DNA of 64,000 nt, from the NCBI RefSeq assembly GCF_031628175.1, contig NZ_JAVLVT010000005.1, positions 558,001-622,000 of the forward strand, written 5' to 3'. The first letter of the stretch is position 1; each line of letters opens with the position of its first letter. A model generated the notes under the pieces. It searched no databases and was not told where the DNA came from. It saw only the letters and a list, made by a program, of their open reading frames with translations. Below, piece after piece: positions 1 through 8,410 of the stretch. Both the position numbers and the translations under genes were made by a program. The stretch is from Lipingzhangella_A rawalii (GTDB taxonomy: Bacteria; Actinomycetota; Actinomycetes; Streptosporangiales; Streptosporangiaceae).

Positions 1-588
1 GCTCTGCACAAGGCTGAGCTGCCCTACACCGTCAACGAGGGAGACGGTGCGTTCTACGCTCCCAAGATCGACGTTCACGTCACCGACGCGATCGGTCGTA
101 GCTGGCAGCTGTCCACACTCCAGGTTGACCTGCAAACCCCCGTGCGGCTGGATGTGGAGTACACCGCCGCCGACGGCAGCCGCCAGCGGCCCTACATGAT
201 CCACCGGGCCCTGTTCGGCTCCATCGAACGGTTTTTCGGAATCCTACTGGAACACTACGCCGGCGCCTTCCCCGTGTGGTTGGCTCCGGTGCAGGCCGTG
301 GGTATTCCCATCGCCGACACCCACGCCCCCTACCTCGACGAGGTCGTTGCGAAGCTGCGGCAGCGGGGAATCCGGGCAGAGGTCGACACGTCCGACGACC
401 GCATGCAGAAGAAGATCCGCACCGCGCAGAAGCAGAAGACGCCCTACATGCTGATCGCCGGGGATGACGACGTGGCGCAGGGAGCCGTTTCCTTCCGGTA
501 TCGCGACGGCCAGCAGCGCAACGGGGTACCGATCGACGAGGCGATTGCGGAGATCGTCACCGCGGTCGAGGAACATCGCCAGGTGTGA
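1..588 (+). CDS. thrS: threonyl-tRNA synthetase, C-terminal part (5' truncated by window edge)
   Basis: The open frame runs in from the left edge and covers about 195 residues. It charges tRNA-Thr with threonine in the cytoplasm. The visible part starts in the class II catalytic core (GDGAFYAPKIDVHVTD, then WQLSTLQVD), continues through motif 3 (HRALFGSIERFFGILLEHY), and ends with the anticodon-binding domain (FPVWLAPVQAVGIPIAD to the RMQKKIR and VSFRYRD segments). The first in-frame GTG at 142 is internal, so this is not a separate small gene. A strong hairpin follows the stop. The gene lies directly upstream of a HIT/pgsA/pimA cluster, as in mycobacteria. Identification is very secure; only the N-terminal TGS and editing domains are out of view. 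Confidence 0.97.
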   Translation, partial: ALHKAELPYTVNEGDGAFYAPKIDVHVTDAIGRSWQLSTLQVDLQTPVRLDVEYTAADGSRQRPYMIHRALFGSIERFFGILLEHYAGAFPVWLAPVQAVGIPIADTHAPYLDEVVAKLRQRGIRAEVDTSDDRMQKKIRTAQKQKTPYMLIAGDDDVAQGAVSFRYRDGQQRNGVPIDEAIAEIVTAVEEHRQV

Positions 589-595
589 CCCGATC

Positions 596-628
596 GCCCC
601 CGGCCCCGGGGCCAACCGGGCCGGGGGC
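596..628. terminator. bidirectional terminator hairpin between thrS and the cyclase gene
   Basis: There is a perfect 11-bp inverted repeat, GCCCCCGGCCC at 596-606 and its complement at 618-628, with an 11-nt loop. It sits 7 bp after the thrS stop and 5 bp beyond the stop of the converging cyclase gene. No U-tract, as is usual in high-GC actinobacteria. Confidence 0.75.
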
Positions 629-632
629 GCTG

Positions 633-1298
633 TCAGGCGCTCTGCATGGCCACCGCGCGGACCGGGGCCCCGTCCCCACCGTCGATCTTCATGGGAAGCG
701 CACTGAGTAGGGGAGTGGGAAAGTCGATCTGATGCAGCCCACACAGGTTCTCGATGAGGACCCCGCCGTGCGCCGCCACCGTGTGGTGCACCGGCCAGCC
801 CGCACCGGGGTGGGCCTCGTCCGGGGTCTCGTCCGGATTGGGCGCGTCGATGCCGATGGTGCGGATGCCCGCGGCCATGAGGTGGTGTGCGGCGTCGCCG
901 GACAGGTAGGGATGGTCGAAGTAGCGGGGTGTGCCGTGATAGCGATCCCAGCCGGTATGCAGCAGCACGATGGTTCCGGGGGCGAGCGAGTCCAGCTGAG
1001 GGGCGATCTCGGTCCAGGTCACCGGCTGGCGATCCACGTGCGCGGTCACGTCCACCACTATCGCCGGGCCGAGGAACAGATCCAGCGGCAGCCGGTCGAT
1101 CCGTTCCCCGTCGTCCCGGAAGTGGTACGGCGCGTCGACGTGGGTGCCGGTGTGCGAACTCACCGCCACGTGGAGCCGGTTGTACCCCTCGTCGGCAATC
1201 GTGGCTGCACACGTCAGCTCGGGCGGCTCGTCCCCGGGAAACGGCTGGGTATCCGGGCCGATCGTGCGGCTCAGGTCGACGACACGCCTCAGATGCAT
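633..1298 (-). CDS. cyclase family protein (kynurenine formamidase-like metal hydrolase)
   Basis: About 221 residues. The family (KynB/cyclase) comprises metal-dependent amide or ester hydrolases such as arylformamidase. The signature HTGTHVDAPYHF near residue 50 carries the expected metal-binding H-x-G-T-H-x-D pattern, and a second conserved stretch (IGIDAPNPDE, then HGGVLIENL) lies in the C-terminal half. ATG at 1298 was chosen because it follows a GGGAG ribosome site and begins the conserved VVDLSRTIG start; the frame is open further upstream to 1421 but that part is low complexity and unconserved. It is a single gene, convergent with thrS and divergent from the HIT gene. The true substrate cannot be told; no other tryptophan-degradation genes are nearby. 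Confidence 0.85.
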   Translation of the reverse strand: MHLRRVVDLSRTIGPDTQPFPGDEPPELTCAATIADEGYNRLHVAVSSHTGTHVDAPYHFRDDGERIDRLPLDLFLGPAIVVDVTAHVDRQPVTWTEIAPQLDSLAPGTIVLLHTGWDRYHGTPRYFDHPYLSGDAAHHLMAAGIRTIGIDAPNPDETPDEAHPGAGWPVHHTVAAHGGVLIENLCGLHQIDFPTPLLSALPMKIDGGDGAPVRAVAMQSA

Positions 1299-1460
1299 CC
1301 CGTTGCTCCCGTCCGGTCGCGGTATGTGCACGGATTCCGCCGCTTCCGCCGTGCGGGCTCCTGCGCCACTGAGCCTAGCGGCCGTGTGGGGCTGGGGCGC
1401 CCCACACCGCACGGAGACCACACAGCTCCTATGCTGGCTGCGTAACGGAGGTGAACGTCA

Positions 1461-2018
1461 ATGAGTGAGGCACCACCGGGAGCCGGGGCGGACCCGGGCC
1501 AGGGGGACAGCTTCGAACGGTTGTGGACCCCACACCGCATGGCCTACATCAAGGGTGAGGGAAAGCCCGAACGTGGCGCTGTCGGCACGGGGTGCCCGTT
1601 CTGTCGTGCACCGAGTCTGGACGAGACCGAGGGGTTGGTGGTCGCCCGGGGCAAGGCGGTCTATGTGGTGCTCAACCGCTACCCCTACAACAGTGGCCAC
1701 CTGCTGATCTGCCCCTACCGGCATGTCGCCGAATACACCGAGCTCGACGAGGACGAGACGACCGAGTTCGCCCTGCTGACCCAGCGTGCCATCGCATCCC
1801 TGCGCACCTCCTACTCTCCTCAGGGGTTCAATGTGGGGATGAACCTCGGCACGGTGGCCGGGGCCGGAATCGCCGCCCACCTTCACCAGCACGTGGTGCC
1901 GCGCTGGGGTGGCGACACCAACTTCATGCCGGTGATCGGGCACACGAAGGTGCTTCCCGAGCTGTTGGAACAGTCCCGGGAATTGTTGGCGAGCAACTGG
2001 CCCCAGGAGCAGTCGTGA
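1461..2018 (+). CDS. HIT family protein, AP4A phosphorylase/hydrolase-like
   Basis: 185 residues. HIT proteins cleave dinucleoside polyphosphates or nucleotide adducts in the cytoplasm. The sequence shows a CPFC pair near residue 45 (a likely zinc site), the RYPYNSGHLLICPYRHV segment, and the histidine triad HLHQHVVPRW near residue 139. Position and architecture match the mycobacterial Rv2613c-type AP4A phosphorylase, which also sits between thrS and pgsA. ATG 1461 follows GGAGG at 1447-1451. The stop overlaps the next gene's GTG start, so the two are translationally coupled and probably head the phosphatidylinositol-mannoside operon. The choice between phosphorylase and hydrolase rests on synteny only. 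Confidence 0.88.
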   Translation: MSEAPPGAGADPGQGDSFERLWTPHRMAYIKGEGKPERGAVGTGCPFCRAPSLDETEGLVVARGKAVYVVLNRYPYNSGHLLICPYRHVAEYTELDEDETTEFALLTQRAIASLRTSYSPQGFNVGMNLGTVAGAGIAAHLHQHVVPRWGGDTNFMPVIGHTKVLPELLEQSRELLASNWPQEQS

Positions 2019-2491
2019 CCCACCCGGCCGTCGTGTTGTACGACGGTGAGTGCGCCTTCTGCACCGCCGCAGCCGAGCTGGGTCGATGCCACGTGACCTA
2101 CGTTCCACCGCAGGCCAGGATGCGTTCCTCCCCGCCACCCGAGGTCTTTCCCGGGGTGGTGTGGCTGCCGTGGCAGGGAGCCAGCTCGGCTGTGGCGGCG
2201 CACCTGCGGGAACGGGCACGCCACGAGGTGCTGGTGGTCAGCGCGGACGGTCGGCGGGTCTGGGGTGGAAGCGAGGCCGTGGCCGCACTACTGCTGAACA
2301 GCCCGCGTCGCCGGTGGTGGCCCGTGGGGAGCCTGCTGCGCGGCCCGGGTACGCGTCGGCTGGCCCGGGCGCTGTACCGCTGGGTGGCACGCAACCGTGA
2401 CCGGTTCCCGATGCCCGTCACCGGGGCGCGCTGCCGGGACACGCTTCAGGCCCGCGGGGCGCTCGTGGGTGAGGCGGCTGGTCGGACCTAG
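2015..2491 (+). CDS. DUF393 (DCC family) thiol-disulfide oxidoreductase-like protein
   Basis: 158 residues starting at GTG 2015, which overlaps the HIT stop codon. The N-terminus VVLYDGECAFCTAAAEL carries the DCC-family D-G-x-C-x-x-C pattern expected of a thioredoxin-like active site. The remainder is rich in Arg and Trp, with an RRWWPVGSLLRGPG region as in other family members. No signal peptide is evident. It lies between the HIT gene and pgsA, which are adjacent in mycobacteria, so it is an insertion in an otherwise conserved string. Its target is unknown. Confidence 0.8.
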   Translation: MTHPAVVLYDGECAFCTAAAELGRCHVTYVPPQARMRSSPPPEVFPGVVWLPWQGASSAVAAHLRERARHEVLVVSADGRRVWGGSEAVAALLLNSPRRRWWPVGSLLRGPGTRRLARALYRWVARNRDRFPMPVTGARCRDTLQARGALVGEAAGRT

Positions 2492-2505
2492 GATCGTAAG
2501 TAGTC

Positions 2506-3129
2506 ATGTTGCGAAACCTACGTCCTGTTGTGGCGTCAACCCTGGACCCGGTCGGCCGGGCCTTGGCACGGGTCGGTCTGACTCCGAACGCGGTGACCGT
2601 GCTCGGGTCGGTCGGCGTGCTCACCAGCGCCCTGGTGCTGTATCCGCGAGGTGAACTGCTCCTCGGGACCCTGCTGGTCACCTTCTTCACCCTGTTCGAC
2701 ATGCTGGACGGCGCCGTCGCCCGGGCGCGAACCAGGGACAACGAGTTCGGAGCGTTCCTCGACTCCTTCATGGACCGCCTCTCCGACGCCGGAATCCTGT
2801 GTGGTCTCCTGCTGTGGTTCATCGGGGGCGGGAACTCGCCGGTGTTGACCCTGGTAACCCTGTTCTGCCTGGTCGCCGGGTTCGGAGTGTCCTACGTCAA
2901 GGCGCGCGCCGAGGGGCTCGGAGTGCGCTGCGATGTCGGGATCGCCGAGCGCACCGAGCGACTGGTCATCGTGCTGACGGCAGCGGGCCTGGAAGGCATG
3001 GGGGTTCCCTACGCCCTGCCCACCGGCCTGTGGCTGCTGGCGCTGTTGAGTGTGGTGACCATTGGCCAGCGGCTACTCGAGACCCACAATCGGCTCGGCG
3101 GCGCCGAGCGTAGACCCACGAGTCACTGA
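2506..3129 (+). CDS. pgsA: CDP-alcohol phosphatidyltransferase, probable phosphatidylinositol-phosphate synthase
   Basis: 207 residues, an integral membrane enzyme. It contains the full CDP-alcohol phosphotransferase motif D-x2-D-G-x2-A-R-x8-G-x3-D-x3-D, which begins DMLDGAVARAR near residue 66. Several hydrophobic segments lie at about residues 25-55, 95-125 and 160-190. In actinobacteria this family member joins CDP-diacylglycerol and inositol-1-phosphate to make phosphatidylinositol phosphate, the precursor of PI and PIMs. The adjacent acyltransferase and PimA support that role over phosphatidylglycerophosphate synthase. ATG 2506 lies 15 bp after the DUF393 stop. Confidence 0.9.
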   Translation: MLRNLRPVVASTLDPVGRALARVGLTPNAVTVLGSVGVLTSALVLYPRGELLLGTLLVTFFTLFDMLDGAVARARTRDNEFGAFLDSFMDRLSDAGILCGLLLWFIGGGNSPVLTLVTLFCLVAGFGVSYVKARAEGLGVRCDVGIAERTERLVIVLTAAGLEGMGVPYALPTGLWLLALLSVVTIGQRLLETHNRLGGAERRPTSH

Positions 3130-3139
3130 GGAATCTGTC

Positions 3140-4135
3140 GTGCGCAATCCCGCTGTCGGCTACGCCGTGGCCTGGGCCACCCTGCCGCGGATCCCGGAGC
3201 GGCTGGGCCGTTGGGCCTTCACCCGGATCGCGGACCGCGCCTGGACACAGCGCGGGTCGGGCGTACGCCAGCTCGAGGCGAATCTGCGCCGTGTCGTGGG
3301 CCCCGCGGTGAGTGAAGACGAGCTGCGGATGTGGTCCCGTTGTGGGATGCGCTCCTATCTGCGCTACTTCTACGAGGTGTTTCGCCTGCCGGCACTGCGG
3401 CCACACGAGATTCGCGGCCGCACTCAGGTCAGTGGGGTGGCCAACCTCGAAACCGTCCTCGACTCCGGCCGGGGCGCCGTGGTGGCCCTTCCGCACATGG
3501 GGAACTGGGATCAGGCCGGGGCCTGGATCACCCTGCGTGGGTATCCCCTGACGACGGTGGCCGAACGCCTGCGCCCCCGATCGGTCTACGAGCGGTTTAC
3601 CCGGTTCCGTGCCGGCCTTGGGATGGAGGTCCTGCCGTTGGATCGTGGCGACGCCAGCCTGTTCGCGCGGCTGGCGCGTCGCCTCCGGGCCGGTGGGCTG
3701 GTGTGCCTGCTCGCCGATCGGGATCTCACCGGAAGTGGAGTGGATGTGACCTTCTTCGGCGAGCAGGCCCGGTTTCCGGCTGGTCCCGCGCTGCTCGCCC
3801 ACCAGACCGGGGCCGCCCTCGTCCCGGTGACCCTGACCTCCACCCCCCACCAGTGGCAGATCACTATCCACCCCGAGGTGCCCCGCCCGGAGAACGGGGG
3901 GCGTGCACAGCGGTGCATGCAGATGACACAGCAGCTCGCGGGGGTGTTCGAGGAGGCCATCACCACCCACCCCGAGGACTGGCACATGCTTCAGCCCGTG
4001 TTCATCGCCGACCTGGTCCCGGAGCCGTCACCACGCGGCCAGACCTCAGGCCAGCCGGCTGGCCCTGTCCGCGGCCGTGACCGTAACCGTGGCAGTGGCA
4101 GTGACAGTAACACAGCCATGCGGGGGGCTGGATAG
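3140..4135 (+). CDS. patA: phosphatidylinositol mannoside acyltransferase (LpxL/HtrB-type)
   Basis: 331 residues. It belongs to the lysophospholipid acyltransferase superfamily and has the catalytic H-x4-D motif as HMGNWD near residue 120. In mycobacteria the syntenic gene transfers palmitate to the mannose of PIM1 at the inner face of the membrane. GTG 3140 was chosen because it lies 10 bp after the pgsA stop; the frame is open further upstream but overlaps pgsA. The C-terminus is a low-complexity Arg/Gly/Ser tail. pimA starts 2 bp downstream. The gene symbol is by synteny and family. Confidence 0.87.
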   Translation: MRNPAVGYAVAWATLPRIPERLGRWAFTRIADRAWTQRGSGVRQLEANLRRVVGPAVSEDELRMWSRCGMRSYLRYFYEVFRLPALRPHEIRGRTQVSGVANLETVLDSGRGAVVALPHMGNWDQAGAWITLRGYPLTTVAERLRPRSVYERFTRFRAGLGMEVLPLDRGDASLFARLARRLRAGGLVCLLADRDLTGSGVDVTFFGEQARFPAGPALLAHQTGAALVPVTLTSTPHQWQITIHPEVPRPENGGRAQRCMQMTQQLAGVFEEAITTHPEDWHMLQPVFIADLVPEPSPRGQTSGQPAGPVRGRDRNRGSGSDSNTAMRGAG

Positions 4136-4137
4136 CT

Positions 4138-5292
4138 GTGCGTGTGGGTCTGGTCTGCCCCTACACCTGGGACGTGCCCGGTGGGGTCCAGCAGCATGTG
4201 CACGACCTCGCCCAGGCGTTACGGGGTTTTGGGCACACGGTGAGCATCCTGACCCCGGCCGAGGACACCGACGGGTTGCCCGGCCATGTTGTTGCGGCTG
4301 GGCGTGCCATCCCCGTCCCCTACAACGGGTCGGTGGCGAGGTTGGCGTTTGGTCCGCGGGCGGCCAGCCGGGTGCGGCGCTGGCTCCGGGACGGCGCGTT
4401 CGATGTGGTACACGTGCACGAGCCCACGGCTCCGAGCCTGTCCCTGCTGGCGTGTTGGGTGGCCGAGGAGCCGCTCGTGGCCACCTTCCACACGGCGAAT
4501 CCGCGGTCGCGGGCCATGGCCCTGTCCGCGGCCGCGTTGCGCACCGCGGTAGAACGCGTGCACGCCAGAATCGCCGTCTCCGAGGCGGCCCGGCGCACGC
4601 TCGTGGATCATCTGGGCGGGGATGCCGTGCTGATCCCGAACGGAGTGTCGGTGGACGACTACGCGTCGGCTGCGGCCCACCCCCGGGATCGGGAGCTGGG
4701 CGATGGCGGCACCGTGGGCTTCCTCGGACGTCTGGACGAACCCCGCAAGGGGCTGCCGGTGTTGATCCAGGCGTTCCGGATGCTGGTGCAGCACCGTCCG
4801 GAGCTGCGACTGCTGCTCGTCGGCCCTGGGGACGCTACCGCCGCACTGCGGGATCTCACCCCCGCGGAACGTGAGCGGGTTGTGGTGCGGGGGCAGGTCA
4901 CGTCCGCAGAGAAGGTGGACGCCCTGGCATCGATGGACGTGTTCTGCGCCCCCAACCTGGGTGGGGAGAGTTTCGGGATCGTGCTGGCGGAGGCCATGGC
5001 CGCTGGTGCGCCCGTTGTCGCCAGCGATATTCCCGCGTTCCGGGCCGTGCTCGCCGACGGCGCTGCGGGAGCACTGTTCCCGGTTGGTAACGAGACCGGT
5101 CTGGCCCAGGCCGTGGCGGCACTGTTGGACGCCCCGGACCGCCGTGCCGAGCTCGCCGCGTCAGCCCTGCACGCCGTCCGCGCCTACGACTGGTCCACCG
5201 TCGCTGTGGATGTGCTCCGGGTCTATGAGACGGTGACGCTGCGTCCCGCGGGCAGCCCCGGCCCGGGCGGGTTCGGCCCGACAGGAGGATAA
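4138..5292 (+). CDS. pimA: GT4 glycosyltransferase, phosphatidylinositol alpha-mannosyltransferase
   Basis: 384 residues. PimA transfers mannose from GDP-mannose to phosphatidylinositol, the first step of PIM synthesis, at the cytoplasmic side of the membrane. The GT-B fold features are visible: N-terminal VCPYTWDVPGGVQQHVHDL with the Gly-rich acceptor loop, FLGRLDEPRKGLPVL at the start of the second Rossmann domain, and the E-x7-E motif as ESFGIVLAE. The start is GTG at 4138, 2 bp after the acyltransferase stop. The order pgsA-patA-pimA is the same as in mycobacteria, which makes this call firm. Confidence 0.93.
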   Translation: MRVGLVCPYTWDVPGGVQQHVHDLAQALRGFGHTVSILTPAEDTDGLPGHVVAAGRAIPVPYNGSVARLAFGPRAASRVRRWLRDGAFDVVHVHEPTAPSLSLLACWVAEEPLVATFHTANPRSRAMALSAAALRTAVERVHARIAVSEAARRTLVDHLGGDAVLIPNGVSVDDYASAAAHPRDRELGDGGTVGFLGRLDEPRKGLPVLIQAFRMLVQHRPELRLLLVGPGDATAALRDLTPAERERVVVRGQVTSAEKVDALASMDVFCAPNLGGESFGIVLAEAMAAGAPVVASDIPAFRAVLADGAAGALFPVGNETGLAQAVAALLDAPDRRAELAASALHAVRAYDWSTVAVDVLRVYETVTLRPAGSPGPGGFGPTGG

Positions 5293-5294
5293 CG

Positions 5295-5906
5295 GTGTCC
5301 GGAAACCTGGCGGACCTGGTGTTGACGTTCAGTGTCGTTGTGGTGACGGCGCTGCTGGTGGCCTTCTATGTCTCCTGGAGAGCTAGCCGGCTGGATCGGC
5401 TGCACACCAGGCTGGAGACGGCGCGGGCCGCGCTGGAGGCCGCCATGGCGCGTCGACACGCGGCGGTGGTGGAGCTGGCTGCCTCCGCCCATCTGGAGCC
5501 GGCCTCCCGGATCCTGTTGGCCGACGCCGCCGGACGGGCCCTGCGTGCCGACCGGGACCAGGAGCCTGAGCCGGCACAGGGAGCGGAGCCGCTGGAACAG
5601 GCGGAGAGTGCCCTGTCGGGTACCCTGCGCGCCGTGCTGGAAGAGCCCGGGGTTCCCGAGGAGCTGCGCCGGGTCCCCGGGGGACAGGCGGCCCTGGGCG
5701 AGCTGTTGGCCCAGGCACGGCGGCTGCAACTGGCGCGTCGCTTTCACAACGATGCGGTGGCGACGATTCGCCAGGCACGACACAGGTGGCTGGTGCGCGT
5801 GCTGCGCCTAGCCGGGCACGCCCCGCTGCCCGAGTATGTGGAGATGGACGACCAACCTCCTGACCTGCCCGACGATTGGCCACGGCCGCCCGCGGCGACC
5901 GGATAG
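5295..5906 (+). CDS. small membrane-anchored protein with LemA-like C-terminus, function unknown
   Basis: 203 residues. There is one N-terminal membrane segment (about residues 8-28), followed by an Arg/Ala/Glu-rich predicted coiled coil (30-75), an acidic linker, and a conserved C-terminal block, RRFHNDAVATIRQARHRW, then RLAGHAPLPEYVEMDD. This block resembles the FYNDAV region of LemA-type proteins, and I recall similar proteins next to pimA in other actinobacteria. GTG 5295 overlaps the end of the pimA operon with a 2-bp gap, so it is probably co-transcribed. Function is not known; a role tied to the PIM-containing membrane is only a guess from position. Confidence 0.7.
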   Translation: MSGNLADLVLTFSVVVVTALLVAFYVSWRASRLDRLHTRLETARAALEAAMARRHAAVVELAASAHLEPASRILLADAAGRALRADRDQEPEPAQGAEPLEQAESALSGTLRAVLEEPGVPEELRRVPGGQAALGELLAQARRLQLARRFHNDAVATIRQARHRWLVRVLRLAGHAPLPEYVEMDDQPPDLPDDWPRPPAATG

Positions 5907-6202
5907 GGCCGGTTTCGTGTAGCTGGGAGCGAGCTTGGGCCTGACCTGGGGCGCTCCCCAGCCCGCTCCCCCCACCCCCCGTTGGCCGTGGGGTTGGGGC
6001 TTCTGGCCGGGGTTGGGGCACTGCCCACGCCGCCCGCACCTCCGCACGACGGCCAGCGGAGATTGGGGGAGTGCGGACGTAGCGTGGGTGGGGGCGCTAC
6101 CACACTCGAAATACGGGCGCCGGTGGCTCTGGCACGTCCGCAAGAACAGGCACCACTCGGCCCGGAGTCGCCACCAATCGCGGTGCCAGCATTCGGTCCG
6201 CG

Positions 6203-6271
6203 GCACGCACCGTCTTGGCCGCCGGCGGCGTCGCGCCCTGGGGGCGCTCCCCCGTACGACGTCCAGCGGGA
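6203..6271. repeat. dispersed intergenic repeat, copy A
   Basis: Two adjoining modules are also present at 25425-25519. Module 1 (6203-6241) matches 25425-25463 at 36 of 39 positions. Module 2 (6241-6271) matches 25489-25519 at 29 of 31. Here the modules abut; in the other copy 25 bp separate them. A shorter relative of module 2 (CGCACGACGGCCAGCGG) lies at about 6042-6058. Weaker similarity seems to continue to about 6600. I see no terminal inverted repeats or transposase. Confidence 0.8.
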
Positions 6272-6604
6272 CGTGGTGGTAGCGGTGGTTGGTTGGCTGT
6301 GCGCGCCGCAGTGGCCGCTGGCGGCCGTCATGGCGCTGGCAGGTGGGCCTGTTGTCGTCGTCGGCACTCGTTCCCGGCGGTGGTGGGACGGGGGCGCTCC
6401 TCCAGCCTCCCCGGGGGCGTTCCTTCGCGGGCGCCGGGGCGGCGCCCGCGGGTGTGGTGTGGGTGGGACGGCTGAAGTGTCCCTGGCGGCTAGGAGACTC
6501 TGCCTCCCGCGTCCCGCACTAGCTGATTGATCCCCAACGGCCTTTTCCGCCCCCATGCACTGGGGGAACCGGCAGGCGTCAGCGTCCCAACCCCGATACC
6601 GACC

Positions 6605-6628
6605 CCGAGCGGCCGAGCGGCCGAGCGG
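6605..6628. repeat. 8-bp tandem repeat, three copies
   Basis: CCGAGCGG is repeated three times without interruption, at 6605-6612, 6613-6620 and 6621-6628, in the leader about 185 bp upstream of pdxS. Confidence 0.9.
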
Positions 6629-6813
6629 CAACACTGGGTAGCGCCTATGGGGACACGAGCACGGCGACAGTCCGTAAGGAGTACAACGGAGCACAATCCA
6701 GTGTGTCCGGAACCGCCCGAGGTGCCGTGTTCTACCATGGGGTGGGGAGACAGCGCCCTGCCGTCCCCAATCATCCCAGTTCAGCTTATGTACGTCCTGT
6801 GGAGGCCGGTACC

Positions 6814-7725
6814 GTGACCCAAACACCCCAGAGCCCAGTCGAGCCCGCGGTGGGCACCGCGCGGGTCAAGCGCGGTATGGCAGACATGCTCAAGGGCGGT
6901 GTGATCATGGACGTGGTCACGCCGGATCAGGCCAAGATCGCCGAGGACGCCGGAGCGGTCGCGGTCATGGCGCTGGAGCGTGTCCCCGCCGACATCCGCG
7001 CCGACGGCGGGGTGGCTCGCATGTCGGACCCCGACATGATCGACGGGATCGTCAACGCCGTGTCGATTCCCGTCATGGCCAAGGCACGCATCGGCCACTT
7101 CGTCGAGGCCCAGGTCCTCCAGACGCTCGGGGTCGACTACATCGACGAGTCCGAGGTGCTCACGCCGGCCGACGAAGCCCACCACATCGACAAGTGGGAT
7201 CTGACCGTGCCTTTCGTGTGCGGGGCCACCAATCTGGGTGAGGCGCTGCGGCGTATCGCCGAGGGGGCGGCCATGATTCGCTCGAAGGGTGAGGCCGGTA
7301 CCGGTAATGTCGTCGAGGCCACCCGGCACATGCGGCAGATCCGTGCCGAGATCAACCGGTTGACCCGGCTTGACTCCGCCGAGCTGTTCGACGCCGCCAA
7401 GCAACTGCGCGCCCCCTACGAACTGGTGCGGGAGGTCGCCGAGCGCGGCACGCTGCCGGTGGTGCTGTTCACCGCGGGTGGCCTGGCCACCCCCGCGGAC
7501 GCGGCCATGATGATGCAGCTCGGCGCCGAGGGGGTGTTCGTCGGGTCCGGCATCTTCAAGTCCCGGGAGCCGCAGAAGCGTGCCGAGGCGATCGTGAAGG
7601 CCACCACCTTCTACGACGACCCCGACACCATCGCCAAGGTCTCCCGGGGGCTGGGTGGTGCCATGGTCGGCATCAACCTGGATGACCTTGACGACTCCCA
7701 GCGTTACGCGGAGCGCGGCTGGTAG
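6814..7725 (+). CDS. pdxS: pyridoxal 5'-phosphate synthase, synthase subunit
   Basis: 303 residues. PdxS condenses ribose 5-phosphate, glyceraldehyde 3-phosphate and ammonia to PLP in the cytoplasm as a dodecamer with PdxT. It is a (beta/alpha)8 barrel with strongly conserved segments: GGVIMDVVTPDQA (D33), ALERVPADIRADGGVARM, and PVMAKARIGHFVEAQ with the Schiff-base lysine K90. GTG 6814 was chosen because it has GGAGG at 6801-6805 and starts the normal length; an in-frame start at 6703 would add 37 unconserved residues. pdxT follows 59 bp downstream. Confidence 0.97.
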   Translation: MTQTPQSPVEPAVGTARVKRGMADMLKGGVIMDVVTPDQAKIAEDAGAVAVMALERVPADIRADGGVARMSDPDMIDGIVNAVSIPVMAKARIGHFVEAQVLQTLGVDYIDESEVLTPADEAHHIDKWDLTVPFVCGATNLGEALRRIAEGAAMIRSKGEAGTGNVVEATRHMRQIRAEINRLTRLDSAELFDAAKQLRAPYELVREVAERGTLPVVLFTAGGLATPADAAMMMQLGAEGVFVGSGIFKSREPQKRAEAIVKATTFYDDPDTIAKVSRGLGGAMVGINLDDLDDSQRYAERGW

Positions 7726-7784
7726 TTCCCGTTCGGCCGTTGAGTGTGTTCCGTGTCTTCCACGAGTGAAGGTGAGTCCTGGGA

Positions 7785-8399
7785 GTGTCTACGTCCCCCG
7801 CCCCCACTGTCGGGGTGCTCGCGTTGCAGGGCGACGTCCGCGAACACGTCGCTGCGCTGAACGCCTGCGGGGCACATGCGCACGGGGTGCGCCGCCCCGA
7901 GGAACTGGACGCCGTCGATGGGCTGGTCATCCCCGGTGGGGAGTCCACCACCATGTGGAAGCTGGCGGCTGCTTTCGAGCTGTTGGAGCCCCTGCGTAAA
8001 CAGGTGGCGGCGGGCTTGCCGGTCTACGGGTCCTGCGCCGGGATGATCATGCTGGCCGATCAGGTTCTGGATGGGGCCGAGGGTCAGCAGACGGTCGGCG
8101 GAATCGATGTCACGGTGCGGCGGAACGCTTTCGGACGCCAGGTCGACTCCTTCGAGGCCCCGGTGGAGATCCGGGGCCTGTCCGGCGATCCGGTCGAGGC
8201 CGTGTTCATCCGTGCACCCTGGGTGGAGTCGGTGGGCCCGCAGGCCGAGGCGCTCGGACACGTCGCCCACGGCCAGCGGGCCGGTAGGATCGTCGCCGTG
8301 CGCCAGCAGCGGCTGCTGGCGACGTCCTTCCATCCAGAACTGACCGGAGACACGCGGATTCACCAGCTCTTCGTCGATATGGTGCGGGGACGGCAATGA
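7785..8399 (+). CDS. pdxT: pyridoxal 5'-phosphate synthase, glutaminase subunit
   Basis: 204 residues, a class I glutamine amidotransferase. PdxT hydrolyses glutamine and channels ammonia to PdxS. The catalytic triad is visible: the nucleophile C84 in YGSCAGMIML, and H183 and E185 in FHPELT. The oxyanion segment IPGGESTTMWKL lies at 49-60. The start is GTG 7785. A hairpin at 8411-8438 follows the stop, separating it from yebC. Confidence 0.97.
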   Translation: MSTSPAPTVGVLALQGDVREHVAALNACGAHAHGVRRPEELDAVDGLVIPGGESTTMWKLAAAFELLEPLRKQVAAGLPVYGSCAGMIMLADQVLDGAEGQQTVGGIDVTVRRNAFGRQVDSFEAPVEIRGLSGDPVEAVFIRAPWVESVGPQAEALGHVAHGQRAGRIVAVRQQRLLATSFHPELTGDTRIHQLFVDMVRGRQ

Positions 8400-8410
8400 A
8401 CATGCTGGCA

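Larger units (their letters stand above)
5907..6813. other. 0.9-kb non-coding gap with dispersed repeat material
   Basis: No convincing gene is present. The open frames here have odd composition (rich in Pro, Arg, Gly, Trp) and no family signature. The stretch contains a block shared with the gap at 25142-25959 (see the repeats at 6203-6271 and 25425-25519), an 8-bp tandem repeat at 6605-6628, and the pdxS leader near 6700-6813. Confidence 0.7.

Noticed and set aside
142..588. Separate 148-residue gene
   Set aside because: It is the anticodon-binding end of thrS; the frame is open to the left edge with continuous synthetase homology.
6703..6813. N-terminal extension of pdxS from an upstream start
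   Set aside because: The 37 extra residues are unlike any PdxS, and GTG 6814 has the only good ribosome site.
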